Shown one piece after another: positions 51,559 to 58,494 of a stretch of DNA of 58,494 nucleotides (position 1 is its first letter; each line of letters opens with the position of its first letter). The stretch comes from Gemmatimonadota bacterium (GTDB lineage Bacteria > Gemmatimonadota > Gemmatimonadetes > Palauibacterales > Palauibacteraceae). Made by a program: the position numbers and the translations under genes. The notes beneath the pieces are model-generated. The model did not search any database, was not told the origin of the DNA, and saw only the letters and a program-made list of their open reading frames with translations. Location: assembly GCA_023554245.1 (NCBI GenBank), contig JAMJQL010000040.1:1-58494 (forward strand), read 5' to 3'.

Positions 51559-52523
51559 GGCGCCTCTTCCGTCGTGTGTGCTGCCGGGAACCGCGCGAGA
51601 CACTCTGCCAGGAACCCGCCGCACGCCTCCAGTCGCTCTTCGGCCATCCCGCGGTCCACACCCATCGCTTGCATGGCGAGGGCCGTCTTGACCCTGCCGT
51701 CGGCGCGGAAGAGGAGATCACTGGCGCGCGGCCGGTCGAGCCCGGTGAGCGCCTCGATGATCCGCAGGCTGCGGTCCTCGAGCTTCCGGCTGGTCGCCCG
51801 GAGATCCACCATGAGATTCCCGTATACCTTGCCGAGCCGGACCATGGTCGCGGTCGTGATCGTGTTGAGCACCAGCTTGGTGGCGGTTCCTGCCTTGAGT
51901 CGGGTGGAGCCGACGATCGCCTCGGGTCCGGTCGGAATCGTGATCCTGTGATCCACCAGGGAGCTGAAATCCGACGGAGGTTCGGAGCAGGTCAGCAGGC
52001 CGGTGCCGGCACCGGCATCGAGGGCCTGCTCCACGGCTGCACGGACGAACGGGGTCGTTCCGGATGCGGCGATGCCCAGCACGAAATCTTCGGGCCCGAC
52101 ACCGGCGTCACGGATCGCCCATCGTCCCGCCTCCTCGTCGTCTTCCACCCCCTCCCGGGCCCTCACCAGCGCCTCCGGACCACCAGCGATGATCCCCTGC
52201 ACCATCTCCGGGTCGGTGCCGAAAGTGGGCGGGCACTCCGCCGCGTCCAGCACGCCGAGACGACCGCTTGTGCCCGCGCCGACGTAGAACAGTCGGCCGC
52301 CTCGCGAAAGCCGGCCCGCCACGTCGTCGACTACCGAGGCAATCGCGTCCGTCGATCGTTTCACGACATCGGGAACGGACCTGTCCTCGAAATTCAGCAG
52401 GTCGATGATCGCGGCCGTGTCGGCCCGATCGATCCGGGCCGTGCGCGGATTGTACTGCTCCGTCAGCCGGTCGTCCCCGAGGTCCATCGGCCCGATTCGA
52501 TCGAGGCGTTCGTTTCCCGTCAC
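51555..52523 (-). CDS. murQ: N-acetylmuramic acid 6-phosphate etherase
   Basis: 322 residues. It has TEQYNPRTARID, the SIS-domain phosphate site YVGAGTSGRLGVLDAAECPPTFG, AGGPEAL-RAREGVEDDEEAG, IAASGTTPFV and LKAGTATKLVLNTITTATMVRLG, matching MurQ throughout. It cleaves the lactyl ether to give GlcNAc-6-P and D-lactate. It starts 15 bases after the first-barrel pair and couples to anmK. GlcNAc-6-P can then enter GlmM/GlmS metabolism via NagA, which is not in the window. Confidence 0.96.
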   Translation of the reverse strand: MTGNERLDRIGPMDLGDDRLTEQYNPRTARIDRADTAAIIDLLNFEDRSVPDVVKRSTDAIASVVDDVAGRLSRGGRLFYVGAGTSGRLGVLDAAECPPTFGTDPEMVQGIIAGGPEALVRAREGVEDDEEAGRWAIRDAGVGPEDFVLGIAASGTTPFVRAAVEQALDAGAGTGLLTCSEPPSDFSSLVDHRITIPTGPEAIVGSTRLKAGTATKLVLNTITTATMVRLGKVYGNLMVDLRATSRKLEDRSLRIIEALTGLDRPRASDLLFRADGRVKTALAMQAMGVDRGMAEERLEACGGFLAECLARFPAAHTTEEAP

Positions 52524-52538
52524 GCAGTGCGACCGCGA

Positions 52539-53489
52539 TCAGAAGTAGTAGCGCAGGTCGAATTCCACGATCCCGAATTTGGCCCGATTGTCGTCGCCCT
52601 GGAGGGGCACGCTGGAACCGGAAAACTGCAGTCCGATCGTGAAGTCGTTCCGGGCCACGTAGCCGACGCGGAGATATCCGGTACTGATGCTTCCATCGAC
52701 GTCCTGCGACGCCTCGGGATACGAGTCGTACAGGTAACCGAGCGCCACGTTGAGCGGAATGTTCCGCCAGGAGGCGAGGTCGAAGTCGAGCTGTGCGCCG
52801 AGCTGCGTGAACACCTCGTCGTCTTCATCCCGCCGCACCGACTCGCCGACTCCCAGGTTCGCAACTGCGATGATCCCGAACAGGGGTGAGAAGGCGTGCG
52901 CGTAGCGGCCACCACCCGAGAAGCGGAGCGTGTTCGACTTGCGGACGATGTCCGCTTCGACTCCTTCGATCACATCCTCTACGAAGCCGGCGATGTCGAC
53001 CTGGGTGACGCTCTTGTTCGAAACCTCGAAGTCCAGCGACAGCATGTCGCGCTCGGACTCGAGCACGCGGGCCAGCCAGCCGATTTCAAACCCGGTGATC
53101 GTGTTGACGCCTCGCGCCAGCAGGGTGCCGAGTTCGGTTCCCAGACGTGCGTCGACGGCGTAGCCGACCCGGAATGCGAACCAGTCCACGATTCTCTGCT
53201 GGTACTCGAAGTCGATGGTGGCGTACAGCAACTCACCCTCGAGGCCGGGGATCGTGTCACCATCGATCACGATCGGCGGCTGCAGCAGGTCGGTCGCCTG
53301 CCCGAGACCCAGGTAGGATACCACGTGGGTGCGGATCCACGGGTCTCCTACCGTGCGCGTCGGGCTGAACCGGTGACCGTCGAGTTCCGGATAGGGACCG
53401 GGTGCGTCCTGCGCCCCGAGCGGCGGGGAGACGAAACACAGCAGCAGGGCGACAGCCGCGAGGTGCATGGAGCGGCGGCATACGTTCAT
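52539..53489 (-). CDS. Predicted outer-membrane beta-barrel protein
   Basis: 316 residues. Signal peptide LAAVALLLCFVSPPLGAQ, cleavage before DAPG. The rest alternates short aromatic-ended strands (for example FAFRVGYAVDARL, GGGRYAHAFSPLF, LNVALGYLYDSYP) and ends in FDLRYYF with a terminal Phe, the usual signal for BAM insertion. GGAGG stands 8 bases before the ATG. No family name is certain. It is the second gene of the peptidoglycan-recycling operon, 15 bases before murQ. Confidence 0.75.
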   Translation of the reverse strand: MNVCRRSMHLAAVALLLCFVSPPLGAQDAPGPYPELDGHRFSPTRTVGDPWIRTHVVSYLGLGQATDLLQPPIVIDGDTIPGLEGELLYATIDFEYQQRIVDWFAFRVGYAVDARLGTELGTLLARGVNTITGFEIGWLARVLESERDMLSLDFEVSNKSVTQVDIAGFVEDVIEGVEADIVRKSNTLRFSGGGRYAHAFSPLFGIIAVANLGVGESVRRDEDDEVFTQLGAQLDFDLASWRNIPLNVALGYLYDSYPEASQDVDGSISTGYLRVGYVARNDFTIGLQFSGSSVPLQGDDNRAKFGIVEFDLRYYF

Positions 53490-53490
53490 C

Positions 53491-54156
53491 TCACTCACCT
53501 CCCCCAAGCGGGATCCACAGGCCGGCCAGGAGCTCGAAGCCGGAAGAGCGGAAGCGGGCCGGGATCAGCGTCTCGGCGCCGACATCCACCTCGACCTCCG
53601 AGATGTCGAGCAGGCTCTGGCTGTAGCGGGCCTCGATCGTCAGCCGCGGCTTGCCGATCGGGAACTGCCCGCCGACACCGAATTTCACGGCCACGTCGAA
53701 GTCCCTGACCGAGTCCTTGACGTCCTCGTCCTCGCCGTCGCCCTCCACGGGCGCCAGGGTCGCATCGAGCAGGAAGCCGACGTCCAACCCGCTGTTGACG
53801 AACAGCTTGCCGCCGCCCGGCTCGATCTTCAGCAGCAACGGGATGGAGACGTACGACAGGCCGAGTGACAGGCTGTCCTGGCGCTCGTCCTGCCCCTCTG
53901 TGTCGAAGGCGATCTTCGTGCCTCGCTCGACCCAGCCCGGCTGCACGCTGATCCACACGGCCTCTGCTACAGCGAATTCGACGAGACCGCCGAACACCGG
54001 TCCGGTCCGGCTGCGGTATTCCGCATTGGAAGGCGCATCGCCGCTCAGACTCGAGCTGGTGATTCCGCCGTAGGCCCCGATTCGGACCTGGGCCCATGCG
54101 TCGGGCGCGAAGACCGCGAGCAGCAGGCCTGCAAGCGCCGGTACGATTCTGCGCAT
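53491..54156 (-). CDS. PorT/OmpW-like outer-membrane beta-barrel protein
   Basis: 221 residues. Signal peptide LAGLLLAVFAPDAWA, then QVRIGAYGGITSSSLSG. Beta-barrel strands occur throughout (for example SLSLGLSYVSIPLLLKI, LFVNSGLDVGFLLDA, TIEARYSQSLLDI) with a Gly/aromatic pattern; it resembles the outer-membrane beta-barrel of PorT-type proteins. GGAGTTCAGC precedes the ATG. It is the first gene of the operon and ends one base before the next barrel gene. Function is unknown; muropeptide exit or entry is a speculative role. Confidence 0.72.
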   Translation of the reverse strand: MRRIVPALAGLLLAVFAPDAWAQVRIGAYGGITSSSLSGDAPSNAEYRSRTGPVFGGLVEFAVAEAVWISVQPGWVERGTKIAFDTEGQDERQDSLSLGLSYVSIPLLLKIEPGGGKLFVNSGLDVGFLLDATLAPVEGDGEDEDVKDSVRDFDVAVKFGVGGQFPIGKPRLTIEARYSQSLLDISEVEVDVGAETLIPARFRSSGFELLAGLWIPLGGGE

Positions 54157-54372
54157 GCTGAACTCCGGGCGTGAGATGAGCCTGGCCCCGTCAGGAGAGG
54201 ACCCGCAGCGGGGCGACGATTCCAACTGAACGTCCGGCAACCGCGCCCGCAATGCTCGAAACTGCATCTGTCGGCTCGAGCTGGCTTTCGGCGGCCCGGG
54301 CACGCCGACATCTTGTGCTGATCGCCGGCAAGGTTGGCTCACCTCCCCGCGAGCGAACGGAAGGCGCAACAC

Positions 54373-55581
54373 GTGCGAGCATCTCGACCTGCCATCTGCC
54401 TGTTGCTGGCTTTTCTGATGGGCCCCGCCTCCGGGTACGCGCAGGAAGCCGAGCCCGACTCCCTGCCGGATGATCCACCCATTCGTGTCGGCCACGGCGA
54501 CAAGGGCTTCGAGTTCGAGACGGCAGACGGCCGGTTTCTCCTCCAACTACAGGCGCGGCTGCAGTTTCGGATCTCCCACCCGTTCGATTCCGACCCGGTA
54601 ACGTTCCAGGAATTCAATGAAAACGACGACCTGTCGTTCTCCGTTCGCCGGGCCCGACTGAAGGTCGGCGGCCACGCCTTCGAGCCGTGGCTCAAGTACT
54701 ACTTCGAGTACGAGCTGGCCAGCGCGGCGCTGCTCAACTTCGAAGCGAAGCTCGAGAAGTGGAAGGCCCTGAGCCTGCACGTGGGGCAATGGAAGGTCGA
54801 ATACAACCGCGAGAGGATGATCTCCTCCGGGAAGCAGCAGACCGCCGATCGGTCGATCCTCACCTACCCTTTCACGATCGACCGGCAGCAGGGAGTGTCG
54901 CTGTACGGACGGCTTCGGGGTAGCGGCGCGGCCGATTTCAGCTACTGGGCCGGCGTGTTCAGTGGAAACGGCCGGGGCGAGAAAGGTGACGACGAGGTCC
55001 CGATGTGGACGGGGCGGCTGCAGTGGAATCCGTTCGGCGAGCCCGTTCCGATGTCCGGATCTGATCTGCAGCGGCACGAGGATCCGGTGGCGATCGTGGC
55101 CCTGGCGGGAGCCACCAACCGAAGCCCCTACACCCGCTTCTCGCAGTCGGGCGGAGGCCAGCTGCCGGGATTCGACGAGGGCATCGAGGGGCAGTACCGG
55201 GTGAACCAGGCGGTGCTGGAGACCGCGTTCATGTGGAACGGGCTCTCCTGGCAACAGGAGCTGCACTGGAAGGAGATCGACGACCGCGTGAACGGCGGCA
55301 CCACGGAGCTGCTCGGAAACCTCCTGCAGCTCGGCTACTTCTTCGGAGAGATCTGGTCGTTCGTCCCGCCGCCGCTGGAGCTGGCGGCGCGTTACGCGCT
55401 CTACGACCCGGACCGGGACGCGGACGAGGACAACCGGCAGGAGTTCACGTTCGCGGCGAACTGGTTCTTCAAAGGGCACCTCAACAAGCTGACGGCGGAG
55501 CTTTCCTACCTGGACTACGAGCTGGATGGCGTCGTCAGGGACGGGACCCGGTTCCGGCTGCAGTGGGACGTGTCGTTCTAG
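54373..55581 (+). CDS. Phosphate-selective porin O/P family protein
   Basis: 402 residues. Signal peptide ICLLLAFLMGPASGYAQ, then the OprO/OprP style N-terminus KGFEFETADGRFLLQLQARLQFR, VRRARLKVGGHAFEPWLKYYFEYEL, GQWKVEYNRERM and a long series of barrel strands ending RLQWDVSF (terminal Phe). Family porins admit anions such as phosphate or pyrophosphate. The start GTG 54373 is chosen because GGAAGG stands 8 bases upstream; a TTG at 54334 would add 13 residues. Divergent from the peptidoglycan-recycling operon, 216 bases apart. Confidence 0.83.
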   Translation: MRASRPAICLLLAFLMGPASGYAQEAEPDSLPDDPPIRVGHGDKGFEFETADGRFLLQLQARLQFRISHPFDSDPVTFQEFNENDDLSFSVRRARLKVGGHAFEPWLKYYFEYELASAALLNFEAKLEKWKALSLHVGQWKVEYNRERMISSGKQQTADRSILTYPFTIDRQQGVSLYGRLRGSGAADFSYWAGVFSGNGRGEKGDDEVPMWTGRLQWNPFGEPVPMSGSDLQRHEDPVAIVALAGATNRSPYTRFSQSGGGQLPGFDEGIEGQYRVNQAVLETAFMWNGLSWQQELHWKEIDDRVNGGTTELLGNLLQLGYFFGEIWSFVPPPLELAARYALYDPDRDADEDNRQEFTFAANWFFKGHLNKLTAELSYLDYELDGVVRDGTRFRLQWDVSF

Positions 55582-55624
55582 GAGGCTGGCCCGGGAGAAT
55601 CAGCGAAGATCTGCACCAATGCGG

Positions 55625-55656
55625 AGCGGGCGGCCGTCCTTCGACGACCGCCCGCT
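55625..55656. terminator. Bidirectional terminator between porin and DUF3604 genes
   Basis: AGCGGGCGG (55625-55633) and CCGCCCGCT (55648-55656) form a perfect 9-bp stem; an inner GTC/GAC pair strengthens it. It lies in the 108-base convergent gap. Confidence 0.7.
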
Positions 55657-55689
55657 GACACCAGGGCCCGACTTCTGAGCTTAGACCTT

Positions 55690-57627
55690 CTACGGCGTGT
55701 ACCAGATCGGGGAGGTGTACGCCCGCTCCTGCGTGACCATCGGGATCTCGTCCGGGAAGTCGAGATCGTACCTCGCCGCCTCGTACGCCGTCCACCGGGG
55801 CGTGGGAATCTCGATCACCCGGGCGTAGTAGAACGCGCTTTGCGTACGGTCGAAATCCGGGTCCTCCCACACCGTGATCAGCTCGGGCGACCCGATCGAG
55901 TTCGTCCAGGTGGCGTTCGCCACGTCCACCGTGTTGCCGACCGGGGGCAGCTTGCCGTCCGAGCCGGGGCGCCGGTCCCCCGACCAGGCGACGTCGTACA
56001 CCATTTCGTGCAGCTCGCCGCTCGCATCCCGCCACCCCTTCACGATCTGGATCCTGTCCAGATTGCCGGACATCGGGTCCTTCATCGCGGCAACCAGGAA
56101 CTTCGGCGAGGCACCGGAGGGCGAAGACCGCAGCGTTCCGCCCATCGGCACGCCCTTCGTGTAGCCCACGCTCGCAGGCAGTCGGCTCAGCGCGTCCGCC
56201 TCCTCGAATTCCCAGCCTCCGAAGAACCGCACGATCATCCGGGGTCCGGTCGTGGCGTAGGTCTCTTTCCGCATCATCGCGTCGAACAGCGCCTTGCGCG
56301 TGTTCTCGGTCGCCCACACGCCAGCATAGCCGGACGACACCATCGACCAGCTCGTGTACTCGGCGTCACCCATCTTGGCCATCGGGTGTTCCCAGCGTTC
56401 TGCGCTCGGTTCGGTACCGGAATGCTTGCCGAAGAAGTTGTCTTCGCCCGCCGTGGCGAGAGCCGTGTGGCTGTCTGTCGAGCCGATCATTCCGAACTTG
56501 TACGGGTTGGTGCCGAGCTCGGCCTCGGCCCGCAGTCCGAGCTTGAGCCCGCTGCGGGCATACTCGTACTGCAGCATGTCGTCCTGCTTGACCTCGGTGA
56601 GATCGAGGTTGCCCTGGTCCCAGGTCTCGTAGTCGGCGAACTCGTCTTCGGGCGACAGATACGGGTGCGCCTCCCCGTCTCCCTTGATCTGGGTCACCTC
56701 GTACAGCGGCTCCCAGCGAGCCCGGGTTTCGGCGTATTCCCTGTCGATCTGCCGCCCGGTAAATGACTCGATCCACGGGAACATGATCCCGTTCGACAGG
56801 TTACCGTTGTGCGCGATCGCGAGCACGCTTCCGCCCGTCTTGTCCTCATAGGCCTGCAGCTGCGTCCACAGGTCCCGGGGGTTATCGGAGCCGAGCGGCG
56901 CCAGGGTCGTGTAAGGAATCACCTGACTGGCCCGGTCGGCATCGTCGCGGAAGATCACCACCCGGTGCAGGTTGGCTCCCCGCGTGTTGGAGGTCCACTC
57001 GTATCCGATGAACGCCGTGAATTTGCCGGGCTCGTCGTATTCCTCGGCCGCGTCCAGGGCTACGTCCCAGGCGTCCCTGAATTCCGGGCTGCCGGGAGGC
57101 GACTTGAGCGCCTCGGGAAACGTGCCATCCGAGAACGCCCCGATGATCTCCACCGCGGCCTCGACACCCTGCTGCCCGCCCGCCTGCACCATGTCGTACC
57201 AGCGCTTCCCCGTCGGGTCCGCCAGCATGTCCGGATCGCCCTCGAACAGTCGCGGGAAGAACCCCATATTGTCCGAGTGGTCGGCCACCACGAGGAAGTC
57301 CAGCGGCCGGTCCAGCTTCACCTGGAGCCCGGTCGACGAGACCACCTCCTCGCCGCGTGCGAACCGGTAAGCGTCCTTCGGCAGCAGGCGCGCGCCGAAC
57401 GATCCGGCATCGAACGACATGCCCGTGTGCAGGTGCGTGTCTCCCCAGTACACCTGGGTCGGGAAATTCCGACCTGCGTAGGGGGAGAAGTGGTCCTGAG
57501 CCGGGAATGCCCCGGAAGCCTCTGCACTCGGTGGCGGCAGGCCGGGCGAGTCCTGGGCGAGCGCAGTGTCGGCGGACAGGGCCAGACCGGCCAGCGCCAG
57601 GCCGGTCAAAGTCATGATTCGATGCAC
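55690..57627 (-). CDS. DUF3604 family secreted metal-dependent protein
   Basis: 645 residues with a signal peptide (LTGLALAGLALSADTALA, cleavage before QDSP). It carries the DUF3604 motifs VYWGDTHLHTGMSFDAG, VVADHSDNMGF, YEWTSNTRGANLHRVV, HNGNLSNGIMFPW and GSTDSHTALATAGEDNFFGKHSG. The His/Asp-rich pattern resembles PHP-type phosphoesterases. Function is unknown. GTG 57627 follows GGAG at 8 bases; an ATG at 57615 is the alternative start for the signal peptide. A small open reading frame with a good ribosome site lies 74 bases upstream. Confidence 0.8.
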   Translation of the reverse strand: MHRIMTLTGLALAGLALSADTALAQDSPGLPPPSAEASGAFPAQDHFSPYAGRNFPTQVYWGDTHLHTGMSFDAGSFGARLLPKDAYRFARGEEVVSSTGLQVKLDRPLDFLVVADHSDNMGFFPRLFEGDPDMLADPTGKRWYDMVQAGGQQGVEAAVEIIGAFSDGTFPEALKSPPGSPEFRDAWDVALDAAEEYDEPGKFTAFIGYEWTSNTRGANLHRVVIFRDDADRASQVIPYTTLAPLGSDNPRDLWTQLQAYEDKTGGSVLAIAHNGNLSNGIMFPWIESFTGRQIDREYAETRARWEPLYEVTQIKGDGEAHPYLSPEDEFADYETWDQGNLDLTEVKQDDMLQYEYARSGLKLGLRAEAELGTNPYKFGMIGSTDSHTALATAGEDNFFGKHSGTEPSAERWEHPMAKMGDAEYTSWSMVSSGYAGVWATENTRKALFDAMMRKETYATTGPRMIVRFFGGWEFEEADALSRLPASVGYTKGVPMGGTLRSSPSGASPKFLVAAMKDPMSGNLDRIQIVKGWRDASGELHEMVYDVAWSGDRRPGSDGKLPPVGNTVDVANATWTNSIGSPELITVWEDPDFDRTQSAFYYARVIEIPTPRWTAYEAARYDLDFPDEIPMVTQERAYTSPIWYTP

Positions 57628-57700
57628 GGTGATCACTCCTGCAGTGTCGATTGACGTGAAGGCGGGGGCCGACTCAGGATGTAGCGGCAACCTGATGAGG

Positions 57701-57736
57701 TCAACTGCCGGGCGTTCCAGACTGAATCCTGTCCAT
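57701..57736 (-). other. Possible 11-codon leader ORF upstream of DUF3604
   Basis: ATG at 57736 is preceded by AAGGAG at 6 bases, and the frame MDRIQSGTPGS ends at 57701. An extended -10-like GTATACC lies further upstream. No repeated amino acid or attenuator is seen, so it may be chance. Confidence 0.2.
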
Positions 57737-57796
57737 CGCGTTCTCCTTCGGACAGGAGTCACGGTTGGTATACTTCGTGACCGTCATGAGTGCCGG

Positions 57797-57812
57797 GGGC
57801 CGCGGCAGGCCC
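57797..57812. terminator. Weak hairpin after the partial barrel gene
   Basis: GGGCC (57797-57801) and GGCCC (57808-57812) form a 5-bp stem, 22 bases past the stop at 57834 in the minus direction. Confidence 0.3.
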
Positions 57813-57833
57813 GAGGTGATGTCGACCGGCGAG

Positions 57834-58494
57834 TCAGAACACGACTTCCACCAGGAACCGGAGGTCCCACACGGTACCGGTCGTCGGACGCACCAGATTG
57901 TAGAACAGCTGCGCCCCCAGGTTCAGGTCGAGCGAACCCAGATGCGTCTTGTACTGCCCGCCACCACCGATCGGGAAATACACCGCTTCCCCGGACGGCT
58001 TATTCCAGTAGACCGAAATGCCATACGGCACGTACGTCAGGTCCCACCGGTCTGACAGGGAGTAGTACACGAACGGCTTGATCATCAGCATGCTCACGTC
58101 CTTGCGGTCGTCGTCCCCCGCGAAGGACCATATCTGGAGTGCGATCGCCCCGGCGAACAGGCCGCCGCTCTCGTACTCGTAGTCGAAGCTCGGCCCGACC
58201 GACCACTTGCCGCTGCCCAGGGTCTCCGAGGTGGCGGTAGGCAACTGGAAAGCGATCCCCGGCGCGAAGTGATGCTTGCCGTGATGCCCACCCTGTTTCG
58301 AGATCCAGAAGCCCGTGAGCAGGTCGGAGATGCCGGTGTCCGCCTCGGTGCCAGGTTCCGGGTTGCCGGGCGGCTGGCCGGGCACGGCGCGAGGGTAATC
58401 CGCGACCTCGAGGTAGGCAATATTCTTGACCTGGTAACCGCCCACCCCGATGTAGCTCTCGAGCTCGACTCCGAGCACGGTCGCGTCGTCCCCC
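57834..58494 (-). CDS. Partial outer-membrane beta-barrel protein (phenol MetA-like)
   Basis: The 3' 220 codons of a gene that continues past the window end; its start is not visible. The visible part begins at the edge and reads VLGVELESYIGVGGYQV. It contains KQGGHHGKHHFAPGIAFQLP, FAGAIALQIWSFAG and VSMLMIKPFVYYSLSDRWDL, and ends LRFLVEVVF with a terminal aromatic. The pattern fits the MetA-pathway-of-phenol-degradation outer-membrane protein group, used for small hydrophobic solutes. Upstream of DUF3604 on the same strand, separated by 206 bases. Confidence 0.72.
   Translation of the reverse strand, partial: GDDATVLGVELESYIGVGGYQVKNIAYLEVADYPRAVPGQPPGNPEPGTEADTGISDLLTGFWISKQGGHHGKHHFAPGIAFQLPTATSETLGSGKWSVGPSFDYEYESGGLFAGAIALQIWSFAGDDDRKDVSMLMIKPFVYYSLSDRWDLTYVPYGISVYWNKPSGEAVYFPIGGGGQYKTHLGSLDLNLGAQLFYNLVRPTTGTVWDLRFLVEVVF

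Noticed and set aside
1-58494. CRISPR array, prophage or large repeat
   Set aside because: No regularly spaced repeats, integrase, or structural phage cluster is seen.

Overview
The window is about 58.5 kb of GC-rich bacterial chromosome, densely packed and mostly coded on the minus strand. Signal peptides, lipoboxes, outer-membrane beta-barrels, an LPS-type family 9 glycosyltransferase and lepA, glmS/glmM and ispG show a diderm bacterium. A class II (B12-dependent) ribonucleotide reductase, short 4-base ATGA/GTGA gene overlaps, many GTG/TTG starts and the style of the envelope genes suggest Gemmatimonadota or a near relative. That assignment is an inference from gene content, not from a marker-gene search. 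There is no intact mobile element, CRISPR array or rRNA.

Layout. 1-6.1 kb: tRNA-Thr, tRNA-Tyr and the start of tuf, then cysS, a secreted protein of unknown function, glmS and glmM (amino-sugar supply). 6.2-11.8 kb: a degenerate Y1-transposase-like protein, a cystathionine synthase/lyase, an M48 protease, purD, mutM and a YfcE-type phosphodiesterase. 11.9-15.8 kb: an ECF sigma factor, a zinc anti-sigma factor, a bactofilin-like membrane protein and a toastrack/LiaF-like protein, read as an envelope-stress operon. 28.1-15.8 kb (minus): a long operon running lepA, GT9, ROK kinase, PfkB kinase, STAS-HATPase, DUF4325-like STAS plus winged helix, penicillin acylase, YpdA-like reductase, NifU-like protein, Mrp and SAM hydrolase, with its own promoter. 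28.1-36.5 kb: an MBL hydrolase, pyk, an orphan small gene, a cold-shock protein with an RGG tail, rpsU, a pilin-like lipoprotein, a PabC-like lyase, a second MBL protein, ispG and a 72-residue basic protein. 36.5-44.7 kb: an aminotransferase, a methyltransferase, an NTF2-like secreted protein, a lysine-degradation LKR/saccharopine-dehydrogenase pair and nrdJ. 44.7-54.2 kb (minus): two outer-membrane barrels, murQ, anmK, nagZ, a sodium:solute symporter, an N-acetylmuramoyl-alanine amidase and a gamma-carbonic anhydrase. 54.4-58.5 kb: a porin O/P, a DUF3604 protein and a partial outer-membrane barrel.

Most interesting points. (1) The 44.7-54.2 kb unit looks like a complete peptidoglycan-sugar salvage operon in which an SSS-family symporter takes the place of AmpG or a PTS. 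(2) Tandem NrdR-type palindromes, 31-32 bp centre to centre, occur at three places: upstream of nrdJ (expected), upstream of the 72-residue basic protein together with three DnaA-box-like sites (unexpected), and, in weaker form, upstream of the RGG cold-shock gene. (3) A STAS-HATPase protein and a STAS-winged-helix protein are fused into an operon of sugar kinases. (4) A Y1-transposase fold has lost its HUH motif and tyrosine, which suggests domestication.
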